Origin: Anoplopoma fimbria
Taxonomy: Eukaryota; Chordata; Actinopteri; Perciformes; Anoplopomatidae
Assembly: GCF_027596085.1 (NCBI RefSeq)
Contig: NC_072465.1
Coordinates: 13,134,857 to 13,198,856, forward strand
DNA: 64,000 bases
Direction: 5' to 3'
Positions 21,034 to 31,489 of the stretch are shown piece by piece (within the stretch, counting starts at the first letter, position 1; each line of letters begins with the position of its first letter). Made by a program: the position numbers and the translations under genes. Under the pieces are notes generated by a model, which did not search any database, was not told where the DNA came from, and saw only the letters and a program-made list of their open reading frames with translations.

Positions 21034-22919
21034 TTTGCAAAGGTCAACAACAGCGTACAAAAACAAAACATCACACACAACGACAGAACGAGCGCTACCA
21101 AAACCTGAACTAACACTGCTCCTAGTGGCCCCAATTTATCCTGCAACCAAGCATTTGCAGACCATCCCGCGTCTTCTGATGGGCCAAACGCATCTCTTAT
21201 GAGCTTCAATGCCTCTATGACACTAGTCATATTATCAGAACTATCAGGAATCAACGTATAGCAAGCCGACCCTGTTAAGTTCAAAGTCATACAAAGGCCC
21301 CCTTGTTTGGCCAAAATATAGTCAAGAGCCATGTCATGTTTTAGCAACGTCAGTCTGTGGCTTCTCTGAGTGTTTGACAAATATTCAAAACCTCTTATGG
21401 TTTCGTTCGCAAAGCCCTGCAAGGTGTAGGTAATGTTGTCGATGTGATCTGCCAAGAATGTCACCCCATACCATGGAAATAATCCTATACCCCACTTCTC
21501 TCCTATACTTATTCTCCAATGGTAAGATTCCAAATTGTGGAACTGTGCCAACTCACGTTTCTTCCTACTACTTGAAGCGACATCGGATTGGACCCCATCT
21601 GGCCCTACTCCCTTCTGGATAGTAAGAACCTCATATGGAAGTTTCAACAGTGCCATATAACAGCATCCTGTCCACCCATATGGTAGAAATATGTATGCCT
21701 TATTACCACAGACCCACCAAATATCTTTGAAATTCCCTATAGTCACATTCCCTGGCAATATCTGGTTATGTACCCTTAAAATTGTCTTCTTTTTGTGTTG
21801 TGGTACCTGAAAAGATGCTTCATACGAATCATTACTATTCCCATGTTTCATTTTACCCAAGTCCATCATATAGTCATCACAAACTGATAACCCCATAAAC
21901 GTTCCCGGCCCATCATAAGTTGTATTTGAACAAAAGCAGCTGGTAGCTCTCACTTCTGTCACCTCCATTACATCAGGGAACGCAGTTCTGATATCTTCAT
22001 GCTGATCAAGTAAATTTACATATGATAATTCCCTCAACCAAGAACAAGTAAATCTAGGCCTAAACAGAAGCACTGACCAAGACATCACTATATCTACTGC
22101 TGACTGCTGGTGATACAACAGCCATGATAATGCATAACTTTGACACATAGCGGTTAGTGGTTCTGGTATAGTCTCTAAAATCGAAGGCCATGAGTTCGGC
22201 GATAGGACTTTCACCAGACATGGACTATCCGTTTTCACAACCGATCTTACAGAGTGGGTTACTTGCTGGAACCATAAGTTCCTACCTGCCCAAGGGTCTG
22301 CGATGTGTAACACTGAAGGATCAAACCCAAATGCCTTCCATTTAGTGTCTCTCTTTTGTACTGCATGGTATTGATCCATTATGTATTCTGGTGTCTGATC
22401 AGAGTCAACAAAGTTATTATCTACGTTTGAAATAGTCCTCTGAGCTGTCATAGATGACTCTACATGCCTCTCTTCTATCCTCTGTTCTCTAACTTCAACA
22501 GTGTCATCACTGCTGTTCACGCTAGGCTCTAATTTTGACATTAGCTTCTGGGTTGCATTAATCACATCCTTAAATGTCCAAGATGTCATATTAGATATCT
22601 GCGTTATATTTACAAATGTCGTAGATGCCAGAGATGTCGTCACTGTTGTAGCATTCATCCCCTTTGAAGTCATAGCTAGAGTAGTAGCCTGAGTAGGTAT
22701 ATGAACATTCTTAGTTGTTTCTGGAACTAACGTAACAAGCTTCATCTGTGTACTAATCACCTTTGGAGTAGTTACTGTAGTAAATTGTTTCTGAACCCCT
22801 TTAGTATTCGTAGAAACTCCAATAGGCCCCAAATCTCTTATCAGGAGTGACACTCTACGAGTTACACGACCTTCGATCCAATAATTTTGATATGGAACAA
22901 ATTTAAACTCCGGTTCTAC

Positions 22920-23180
22920 ATAAGTACACGTGTATTCTCCTTCGTCTTCCCGAGTAACGTTACGCAGGACAAGGGAACAATCATCTTTACTTTACTTCCA
23001 CCTCATCTCATTAAACAAAATATACTTCCTTTGATCACGAGGCACAATGTCATCTTCAGGTCTTGTCAACAACAAATCTTCACCACGACTATTCTCCCAT
23101 TTGGGAGGCAAGTTACCACCACTGTTCCATCTCCCACATTGACAAGGAAGGTAAGCTGTTCCTCCTAACCTAACTCTGAT
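22920..23180 (-). other. Ig V-like domain 2 within env
   Basis: Shows LGGTAYLPCQC, PKWENSRG, RKYILFNE, a stop codon, then SLVLRNVTREDEGEYTC. It shares the LPCQC and D/E-x-G-x-Y-x-C signatures and the spacing of domain 1, suggesting tandem duplication. The stop here is five residues further from the E strand than in domain 1. Confidence 0.75.
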
Positions 23181-23454
23181 CACAGTACTCAAAGGAGGTG
23201 ACGTTATAGATACCACCTGAGGCGCTTTTGTAGTTACATGTGATGCATTTATACTTTCAATAGCTTTTGTCATTGAAAGAGTAGATTTCTCTTCCATTTT
23301 CCCAGCTTTCGTCTGGAGAGTTGATGTCATCGTTGTCAATTCTCTTGTTTCCCCAACATCTTGGAGGTCTATATTCTTATTCCCCCCTAGTATCACTAGA
23401 GACACTATGCAAACTCTAAATCCTAACTCGGGCCGCTTACTTCCAATATGTCGA

Positions 23455-23700
23455 TCGTAAAAAGTACACCTGTAATCACCCTGATCTTCCTGTTGAGGCT
23501 TGCGTACATAGAGACTTCAGTCTACCTCAACCTTCACTCTCCTTTTGTCATTAATTAATGTATATTTCCCTAATGGTACTGTCTCTGACAGATCTAAGAT
23601 CTTACCATGGCCATCTTCCCACTGAACTCTGAGTTTCCCTTTACCACTATTTTCTTCTGTACACTGACATGGAAGCCGAACTGACTCCCCCAAGGTTGCT
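23455..23700 (-). other. Ig V-like domain 1 within env
   Basis: V-set signature: GESVRLPCQC (B strand cysteine), then VQWEDG (C strand Trp), KYTLIND, a stop codon, SLYVRKPQQEDQGDYRC (E-F strands with the D-x-G-x-Y-x-C motif). The Cys-to-Cys spacing is about 70 residues, normal for V-set. The stop lies between strands D and E. Confidence 0.75.
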
Positions 23701-24210
23701 TCAACCCTGGATCTCGTAACGGTTTGGTTTGACTCTTCTCCTAACTGGTCTCGGGCTCCTTTGTCTAACTGGATCCCTGGGTTGTCCTGCAGCGGAGTCA
23801 CCGCCCTTTGATATCTCTGGCGCTTTGCAGGCAACTGAAATAGGTCCTGCTGGGTCTGGGACATGTTGAAAGACAATGTCTCTAAATCTTCTTTCCTGTC
23901 CCTCAACTGCCGAGTCATAAGATAAGATAAGATAAGATAAGATAAGATAAGATAATCCTTTATTAGTCCCGCAGCGGGGAAATTTGCAGGCTTACAGCAG
24001 CATAGAGTTAAAGTGCACACAAGAGACATAGTAAAGAAAGACAAGATAAAAATAAAAATGAAAATAAAAAATAAAAATAAAATAAAAAAACAAGTATTAT
24101 AAATAAGCAATAAAAACAGTAGAAAAACACAATAACTGAAATATAATATTTACAAACAGAAAAAAACAACTATATTAACCATTATTGCACAGTGTTTTTA
24201 TTGTCATGTG

Positions 24211-26387
24211 TCATGTGGTCTGCTGGGAGCAGAGCTGGTTGTGTAACCTGACAGCAGCAGGAAGGAAGGACCTGCGGTACCTCTCCTTCACACACCCGGG
24301 GTGAAGCAGCCGGTGGCTGAAGGAGCTGCACAGAGCTGCCAGGGCGTCCTGCATGGGGTGGGAGGTATTGTTCATCAGGGATGACAGCTTGGCCATCACC
24401 CTCCTGTCTCCCACCACCTCCACCGTATCCAATGGACACCCCAGCACACTGCTGGCCTTCCTGACAAGCTTGTTCAGTCTCTTCTTGTCTGCTGCTGAGA
24501 TGCTGCTGCTCCAGCAGACCACTCCATAAAAGATGGCTGATGCCACCACGGAGTTGAAAAAAGTCCTCAGGAGTGCTCCCTGCACTCCAAAGGACCTCAG
24601 TCTCCTCAGCAGATAGAGTCTGCTCTGACCCTTTTTATACAGTGCATTTGTGTGATTTGTCCAGTCCAGTTTATTGTTCAAGTGAACACCCAGGTACTTA
24701 TAAGATTGCACAATCTCAATGTCCTGTCCCTGGATGTTCACTGGTTCCGGAGGACAGTGTTTTCCCCGGCGGAAGTCCACCACCAGCTCTTTGGTTTTAC
24801 CAGAGTTGATCTGGAGGCAGTTCCGCCGGCACCATCCTATGAAGTCCTGGTTCAGTTCTCTGTATTCCCTCTCATCGCCGGCGGGGATGAGGCCGACGAT
24901 TGCAGAGTCGTCAGAGAACTTTTGCAGGTGGCAGGTAGCAGAGTTATATGTGAAGTCCGAAGTGTAGATGGAGAAGAGGAATGGAGCCAGAACGGTTCCT
25001 TGTGGGGCCCCCGTGCTGCAGGACACCCGATCTGACTCACACTCCCCTATCCTCACATACTGTGGACGGTTGGTGAGGTAGTCCAGTATCCATGCAGTGA
25101 GGTGGTGGTCCACCCCGGTCTGCTCCAGCTTGTCCCTCAGAAGCAAAGGCTGGATGGTGTTGAAGGCACTGGAGAAGTCGAAGAACATGACTCTCACAGT
25201 GCTTCCAGCCTTTTCCAGGTGAGAAAGGCATCTTTGTAGCAGGTAGATGACAGCGTCATCCACCCCGATGCCAGGTTGATAGGCGAACTGAAGAGGGTCC
25301 AAAGATGAGGTCACCAGGGGCGGAGGTGCACAAGGACCAGCCGCTCCAGGGTCTTCATCAGGTGGGATGTTAAAGCCACCGGCCTGAAGCTGCTGAAGTC
25401 CTTGGCCCCGGGGTCTTTGGGACTGGTACCACGCAGGACGTCTTCCATAGCTGTGGTACCCTCCCCAGCTTCAAGCTCAAGTTGAAGATGTGCTCCACAA
25501 TCCTGCACAGCTGGTCTGCGCAGGATCTGAGGAGCCTTGAGCTGATGCCGTCCGGACCCGTGGCTTTTCTCACCTTTATTCTCCTCAGTTCTTTTCTCAC
25601 CTGGTTGATAGAGAGGGACAAGTTGGGGGATGGGGGCTGTGTGCTGTAGGTTGTTGGAGTGGGGGTGGGGTGTTGGAGGTGTGCAGTGTTTGAGGAGTGT
25701 GGAGGGGAGCCGAGTGTTGTGGAAAAGGGGGTGGAGGAGAAGGAAGAAGAGGGGGGTAATCCACAGGGGGTGCAGACGATGGGGGCTGCAGCGGCAGGGA
25801 GGTCTGGGTGGGGGGGGGGTGGGTGGCTGATCAAATCTGTTAAAGAATGAGTTCAGATCATTCACCCACTGTTGGTCCCCCACAGGTTGTTGGTTGGGCC
25901 CCTTGTGGCCAGACATGGCCTTGAGGCTCTTCCAGACTCCGCTGATGTTGTTCTGCTGCAGCTGATCCTCCATCTTTGTCCTGTAGATATTCTTCCCCTC
26001 CCTTATCTTCCTCCTCAGCTCCCTCTGCACAGTCCTCAGTTCCTCCTTGTTTCCTGATCTAAAGACCCTCTTCTTCTCCTTGAGGAGGGTCTTTATATCA
26101 GGATTGATCCAGGGTTTGCTGTTGGAAAAACACCGTACAGTCCTGGTGGGTACGGTGTTCTCCACACAAAAGTTTATGTATTCCGTTATCGTGTCTGTGA
26201 GACCCTCGATGTCCTCCCCATGGGCATCACTGAACACTTCCCACACAGTCGAGTCGAAACAGTCCTTAAGAGCCTCCTCGGCTTCATCGGACCATCTTTT
26301 GACTGTGCGGGTCACAGCTGGCTGCCTGTGCACAAGAGGTTTGTACACAGGCCGGAGGTGCACCAGGTTGTGATCAGATCTTCCCAA
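24211..26387 (-). pseudogene. LINE copy A: endonuclease end, linker and reverse transcriptase in pieces
   Basis: The piece 26387-25311 holds the endonuclease end (GRSDHNLVHLRPVY), a basic linker (LKEKKRVFRSGNKEEL) and, after a slip in a C-run near 25815, the wrong frame. The frame 25834-25370 carries a proline-rich spacer and then RT start KVRKATGPDGISSRLL. A missing C near 25316 truncates after LVLVHLRP. The frame 25314-24211 continues with DPLQFAYQPGIGVDDAV, FFDFSSAFNT, GAPQGTVLAPFLFS, the C-terminal KLVRKASSV block and the stop. The usual YADD box reads FSDDSAI, so the first aspartate position differs from the canonical F/YADD though D-D is kept. Confidence 0.85.
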
Positions 26388-26610
26388 GGGAGGGAGGGGT
26401 GATGAGGTGTATGCCTCCTTGGTGTTGGCATACAGTAGGTCCAGGGTTCTGTTGTCTCTGGTGGGGCAGGTGATGTACTGGGTGAAGGTGGGCAGAGTGG
26501 AGGTCGGAGGGGCATGGTTAAAGTCACCAGAGAGGAGGAGGAGGGCATTGGGATGTTGTGTCAGCAGCCTGCTTATCGCCGAGTGTATGACGTCACAGGC
26601 CGCTTCTCCG

Positions 26611-27168
26611 TTAGCAGAGGGGGGGAATATACGCAGCTATTGTGATAACGTGCGAGAATTCCCTCGGTAAATATACCGGCCTCATGCTAACGGCCAACAG
26701 CTCAATGTCCTCTGTACAGGTCTGCTCTTTAACAGTGATGTGCCCAGAGTTACACCATCTATTATTCACAAACACTGCCAGACCTCCTCCCTTCCTCTTA
26801 CCGCTCTCCGCTGTCCTGTCTGCCCGGATGATGCGGAACCCGTCCAGTGCAGCGTTGGTGTCCGGAGTCATCTCGGTGAGCCATGTCTCCGTGAACACCA
26901 TGACGCTACACTCCCGGTATTCCCTCTGATGGCGAGTCAGCGCTGAGAGCTCGTCCATCTTGTTGGGGAGAGACCGTACGTTTCCCATGATGATGGAGGG
27001 GAGGACGGGTTTAAAACGTCTGCTCCTGGCGCGACGTTCTGCCCCAGCACGGCATCCCCGTCTCCTCCTCCTCAGCTCACGGGGAACCTCGGGTCTCTCC
27101 TCCGGCAGCAGCGGCGCCGTGTCCCGGAGCGCTAACAGCTGACCCCTGCTGTAAACAAAGGGGGCCAT
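26611..27168 (-). pseudogene. LINE copy A: endonuclease N-terminal part
   Basis: Starts at the ATG of MAPFVYSRGQ, a start also visible in copy B. A basic stretch precedes the APE-type endonuclease: MGNVRSLPNKMDEL, VFTETWLTEM and the GGGLAVFVNN block. The frame ends at IPPLC because of a seventh C in a C-run (26615-26625); the rest of the endonuclease, with GDFN and SDHNLVHL, lies in another frame to 26312. Copy B has the identical C7 lesion. Confidence 0.85.
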
Positions 27169-27393
27169 GGCTGCGGGCTGAGTCTCCGGGCACGGAGGTG
27201 AAAAGTGCAGAAAACTGCAGGTAGACCACGTGAAAGTCTACGAGTTTCACTGCCATAGTGCAAAATGTTTACAAAATTAAATAAGTAAAAAAAAAGTAAC
27301 AGAAGTAACAAAAAAAAACCACAATTTAAAGGAAAAAGCTCACAGGTGAGCAGGAGCTGCTGTAAGAGGCAGCCACTCGCGCGGCGCCATTTT

Positions 27394-27698
27394 CTGGCAT
27401 CATCAGGAATATGTTCAGAAACATCCACATTGTCCACAACTTGGACGATCTCTCCTTCCAAATTCTGACTCTGGGGATTTTCATGCATCTCCCTCTCTGG
27501 TGTGTGTTCTTCCACATTGTCTTCGGGCTCTCTTGAGCCTTCAACATCTTGGCTCGGTGAATGTGGCGCCTCTTCACTTGGCGCTTTGACACAATGTGAT
27601 AAATGATACCACGTGGGAGACCCTTTAACCTGGACCGCGGTTCCAGTACTGCGAACTACTTCAAATGGTAACCCATTAGGTCCCTTTAACAGCATCAT
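27394..27698 (-). pseudogene. pol: Retroviral integrase C-terminal domain and pol tail
   Basis: The frame begins GPNGLPFEVVRSTGTAVQV and continues KGSPTWYHLSHCVKA, the C-terminal domain pattern of gammaretroviral integrase, which helps bind DNA. An acidic, proline-rich tail follows (PSEEAPHSPSQDVEGS to HIPDDAR) and is interrupted by the LINE at 27393. No zinc finger or D,D,E core precedes it, so the deletion joint lies near 27700. This is the only pol sequence left in the provirus. Confidence 0.7.
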
Positions 27699-29053
27699 AA
27701 ATTTTATTCCTAAATTAAACCCCTACCTAAACATTGTAGCATTTAGTGAACACCGACTGGACCAAACAGTTCAAACGGCAAAGGAATTCTCTGTAACTCC
27801 CAAGAAAGTGTCACCGAACGACTTCACACCCCTACATTCCGACCTCCATTTAGAGGGAGTTTTGAGACGAGTGAGGGGGGGGGTTCAAACGCTACCCTTC
27901 TTAAACAAAGTTCATTGTGCATTTAACAGCTCATTTATTATATTACGTCCCTTTTAAGAAGAGCTCATGTTTTATTTATTAACTTGTTCAATTCATTACG
28001 TCTTCTAAAAAGAAGCTCATGGTTTTATACAATACATCGGGCCACATATCTATCCTTACAAATTATTAAATGTCCCGTTCTCAAATCACCACCTATGCAT
28101 GTTTATTCAATCTTAATGTGTTTTTTCTTTCCTTTAACTTTAACACATCTATTCTCTTCCTATGCATTTTATGGCACACAGCTGGAACACATCAGCAGTC
28201 AAGTTTCACACACACACATTCAGCACTCCTACGCACACCCATTCTCCCCCTCTCTTCTCATCCCAAAGTAAACACACACACTCATTCTCTTCACCAGTTT
28301 TAGATCCCTTCATTCATACAGCATGCTTATTGCCGCTATTTCCTTATTTTTTATAAAATTTATGCTACCTCTGAGATGTAGATTTCGATGAGAGGCTGCA
28401 TCAGACACCGTTCGTCAACAAATGTCAGAGTGGGAACAGTCAATCGAATTGTGATTCTACACTCTCCAGTTATTAAACTGACCATAAGATGTCATTCCAG
28501 GTTTTACTCGGCCCATACTACATGCTCCTACTCTTGAGGGCTCTATCCTATCCGATTTTGCGGCTCAATCATATGATCATTTCCTTTATTTCCTTATTTC
28601 CTTATCACTTTTTACATTTATTTATTCAAATTACCTGGATCCAGGTTTCCCCAATTTTGTCTTTCTAACTTAATTCCGGACTATGTCTAAGCCATCGTTA
28701 CGCAGTGGCTAATATGCATGTGTCTTACCGTTAAGAAGTTGAGGGCCCCTCTTCAATTAATCTTGCACGATACTGTTTAGCACACCTTATCGTTACCATG
28801 AAGCTATTCTAAACTATTCCTTGTATTTCTCATACTTCTTTTCTTCACTTTTTATCTTCCCCCTTTTACATTAAATTTAGCACGGAGCCTCACTTTAAAC
28901 ATCAAATCAACAGGACGTGTCCATAACAAGAAGGTTCTTAATTTACGGTGTGACCAAGCAACTCCACATAACAGCCCCAATTCATGACCAGCATTCAATC
29001 GAGTGAGCTCACCGTATGTGAAGTTGTAGCAGAAAACCGCGAGGCCACCTCCG
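27699..29053 (-). other. Provirus 5' leader and deletion scar; no gag seen
   Basis: This 1.36-kb stretch lies between the primer-binding site and the integrase remnant. It has no long minus-strand frame, no zinc knuckle and no protease or RT motif. Two imperfect 45-bp repeats ending AAGAAGAGCTCATG and AAGAAGCTCATGG sit near 27940-28025. It is leader sequence, possibly with filler. Confidence 0.55.
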
Positions 29054-29071
29054 ATCCTGTTCGTGACGCCA
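29054..29071 (-). promoter_or_regulatory. Primer-binding site of the endogenous retrovirus
   Basis: The minus strand reads TGGCGTCACGAACAGGAT four bases after the LTR. It starts with TGG, the complement of a tRNA CCA end. I could not confidently name the tRNA. Confidence 0.6.
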
Positions 29072-29075
29072 AATT

Positions 29076-29434
29076 TGTCGTATCTTTCATGTGACAGTGC
29101 TGTTGAAGTGATGAGGAATGATGCTCCGCGGACACTGTTCTTGCTGGTATAATGAGGTTTATTACAAACAAGCAACACATGTCATGACGGACGTCTAGAG
29201 CGCCCGGAGGTCTCGAGTCGAATGTGTGAGTTTTCCTCCTTTTCGGGCTCTTAAACCTCCTTATATAGGGTGCATGTTATTCACATTTGGGCTGAAGTCC
29301 AGACCATGTATGGGGCTCCGTTAATCTAAACATCTACCCTTCAGCCCCTGGTATCCTGCACATCTTCTTCCCATATAAGGACAAAGACACTTGGGGCCTT
29401 CGCTGTATTGTGCAAGACCTGAAAATATACCACA
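29076..29434 (-). repeat. 5' LTR of the endogenous retrovirus
   Basis: Same length and ends as 13211-13569, with about three substitutions. GTAT immediately follows at 29435-29438 and matches GTAT at 13207-13210. Confidence 0.92.
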
Positions 29435-29439
29435 GTATC

Positions 29440-30210
29440 ATTCGTCAGTGTTTCCTGTTTAGTTTTGTGTTACTTACCTTTCCTCTAATTTCAGGTCACT
29501 GTGATTGTTTAACCGCCCCTGATTGATCCCACCTGTGTCTTATCACCTACACCTCCCCCATGTATTTAAACCCTATGTTCGTCTTAGTCCTTTTGTGTCA
29601 AGTGTTCCAGGGATTCTCATAGTATTATGTTCCTGGTTTTCGTATCTCTTCTGATCTACCAAACCTCTGCTTACAAGTAAAGACTGTTATAGGTACACCT
29701 TATCCTGTGTTCTGGGTCGTGCATTTGAGGCCTGTTTTCCCCTGTGATTCACCGTTCGTGACTGTATGAACTGGCAACAAGTGAACTCACCGTCCTCAGT
29801 TCAGTGAGTGCTGTGCTCAAGGCACTTGACTATACAGCCATAACGTGCCACTTACCTCCGTTTTTCTGGGGGTAAAGGAGCTATTGGAGCAACAGGAGTC
29901 CTTCCAACTGGCCATCAGCACCCAGGTCGGCCTGCTAGCAGGTCAACTCCAACAACTTCCGACACGCCTTGATCCTCGTTCCACTGCTGCCCCTCCTAGT
30001 CAACTCAGTGATGCGCCGCGTGGTTCCCATGGCTCCGCAGCCCCTTCTCCTTCCCTTGCAGCTACAGTGTTCTACCTGAGGTCCTCTCCTCACCTCTCCA
30101 GACCGGAGCAGTTTTCCGTGGATTCAGGCAACTGCACGTCATCCCTGGTGCAATGTGGTCTTCATTTTGAGATGAAAGACTGTTTCCTGACACTTTTCAA
30201 TCCAAGGTGA
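29440..30210 (+). mobile_element. Fragment of another Ty3/Gypsy element: LTR plus start of gag
   Basis: From 29440 to about 29760 the sequence has LTR character: TCCTGTTTAGTTTTGTG, CCACCTGTGTCTTATC, a TATA-like ATGTATTTAAACCC near 29560, and an end GTGATTCACCGTTCGTGAC. The frame 29845-30210 gives LLEQQESFQLAISTQVGLLA and PEQFSVDSGNCTSSLVQCGL, typical of fish Gypsy gag N-termini. The frame then stops at 30210 and the element is lost. It is truncated and inactive. It lies directly beside the retroviral insertion, so the provirus probably integrated at its left edge. Confidence 0.6.
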
Positions 30211-30737
30211 TGCAGAGTGCAATTTTTTTTTAAACATTAAATCTTCCAAGTTGCACGTCAAATCACACAGATTATATGTAAAATTACTTAAATCACCAGT
30301 TCTGATATACTGATTTCTTGAATGTGTGCTTCAAACATTCAAAACATTTGAAAGTGCTGGTGTTACTATGACAAATTAAACTCCAACAGTTTGTCATTCT
30401 GGACGACATCCTCAGCCTGTTCCCTGATCAAGAGACCCACGTCCAACATGTCTGGCAGGTCATGCAATGTCTTCTGGATAACCAACTTTTTGTTTAGGGC
30501 AAGAAGTGCGAGTATCACTCTTCTACAGGCGCCTTTCTCTGACTCATCATTTCCCCTTACCACATTCAGATGGACACTTCCAGTGTCAATGCTGTTGCAG
30601 AGTGGCCTGCATCTACTAGCCAAAAGTTGGTTCAACTGTTCCTAGGTTTTGCTAACTTAACTATGAACACCAGATTCATCGGGTTTGCTTAGACCTACAT
30701 ACTGTTCTTTGAACTTTTCACAATAGTGTCCATGGAT
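30211..30737. other. Unassigned; one unrecognised minus-strand frame
   Basis: A minus-strand frame of 89 codons at 30366-30635 ([40 protein letters not shown]) is helix-rich and could be a fragment of a transposon protein. I do not recognise it and see no start or stop context that supports a gene. Confidence 0.4.
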
Positions 30738-30901
30738 CCAGCACACAGCCATGGTCCCATTGTTCACACCAGGGACCCGAGGTTCCCTGCGAGCTGAGGA
30801 GGAAGAGACGGGAAAGCCTTGTTGGGGCAGAGCGCCGCACCAGGAGGAGATGTTATAAACCCATCCTCCACTCAATCGTCATGGGGAATGTGAGGTCTCT
30901 C
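30738..30901 (+). mobile_element. Short fragment of the LINE A/B family around its ORF start
   Basis: The string from CACAGCCATGGTCCCATTG to GTGAGGTCTCT matches copy B from its start ATG (48257) to about 48456. It carries the endonuclease opening GNVRSL and lacks about 46-60 bp between CACCAGGG and ACCCGAGG. Both outer ends are missing, unlike ordinary 5' truncation. Confidence 0.75.
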
Positions 30902-31489
30902 ATTTTTTTGGTCGAGTAGGTTATTAGTTGATGTCTGAACATTTAGTTTTAGGGGTGAACCATCCCTTGCACGATTTCCTTTTATCAACTCTATTCCTTA
31001 ACAATTACCATAATAAATCTCCAAAACAGAGCAAGCTTTTGAGAGTGATCGGAAGAGAATAACACCTGCATGCCGAGTTCCAGTCTACCATATTTACAGT
31101 TTGGCAGTTCTGTACTATTATAGTGTGTTTCTGTGATTGTAAGCAAGTGTGTAAGTTAACGTGTCACAAGTGTACTTAAGACCCAATAGCAGTTTACAGA
31201 CACAAGGACTAGTTGGTATGAGGCTTTAATTCAGGATTGAACAAACAGAAGGAAACAGGGCACGAGCTCACACAGAGAAGTCCAGCCAGGAAAACGCCCA
31301 GCAGCCACAGGAACAGGCAGACAGAAACCAGGAGGTGCAGAGGCAAATCTCGTGGTCGGGGACAGAAGGCTGAGGTTTTTACCGGGGCAGAGACGAGGCA
31401 GAAGAGTCCGGGGCAGGCGAGGTTGGTAAAAGGGGATCAGTCCAAAGATGAATGCGGGAAAGTCTGGCATAGTTTGCATCTGGTTTTTT
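30902..31489. other. No gene seen; purine-rich repeat-like stretch
   Basis: 31150-31470 (GAGGCTTTAATTCAGGATTG, then GCCAGGAAAACGCCCAGCAG) looks like an interspersed fish repeat I cannot classify. No coding region is seen. Confidence 0.4.

Larger units (their letters stand above)
21034..23916 (-). pseudogene. env: Retroviral envelope with two Ig V-like domains, two stops, tail cut by Gypsy insertion
   Basis: One continuous minus-strand frame of about 960 codons, interrupted only by in-frame stops at 23517-23519 and 22992-22994. In order: an N-terminal segment just after the LINE, Ig-like domain 1, a spacer, Ig-like domain 2, a long Thr/Ser-rich stalk with many N-x-S/T sites, and a surface domain with paired cysteines. 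A furin-type site SSRKKR follows near 21567. The transmembrane subunit has an ectodomain segment QGGLCMTLNLTGSACYTL near 21268 and an anchor VLVQVLVALVLSLCVMFCF near 21095. The Gypsy LTR interrupts the frame right after the anchor, so the last dozen codons are LTR-derived. A signal peptide is not visible; it may lie across the LINE. Confidence 0.85.
23917..27393 (-). mobile_element. LINE copy A (Rex1/CR1/L2-type), near full length, inserted in the retrovirus
   Basis: The 5' end on the minus strand is AAAATGGCGCCGCGCGAGTG at 27393. The 3' end is AATAAAGGATTATC followed by a TTATC microsatellite down to 23917. It matches copy B at 48029-51508 over its whole length. The GC-rich 5' end suggests a full-length insertion, which is unusual for LINEs. 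I do not see a clean target duplication. Several one-base indels break the coding region. Confidence 0.9.
13207..29438 (-). mobile_element. Endogenous retrovirus (gammaretrovirus-like), env-bearing, gag and most of pol deleted, with nested insertions
   Basis: Two 359-bp LTRs (13211-13569 and 29076-29434) flank the element. The bases GTAT at 13207-13210 and 29435-29438 form a 4-bp target duplication, the size made by gammaretroviral integrases. Genes run on the minus strand: 5' LTR, leader, integrase C-terminus, env, 3' LTR. A LINE (23917-27393) and a Ty3/Gypsy element (14486-21033) inserted later. Without those two the provirus is about 6.2 kb. Gag, protease, RT and the integrase core are absent. 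The LTRs differ at roughly 3 positions by eye, so insertion was fairly recent. The locus cannot make virus alone. Confidence 0.88.

Noticed and set aside
24652..25035. Plus-strand frame across LINE copy A
   Set aside because: It is the antisense of the reverse transcriptase; the mirror frame occurs in copy B at the same place.
28852..29178. Minus-strand frame crossing the provirus 5' LTR edge, considered as gag
   Set aside because: It runs through LTR and primer-binding site and shows no gag features.
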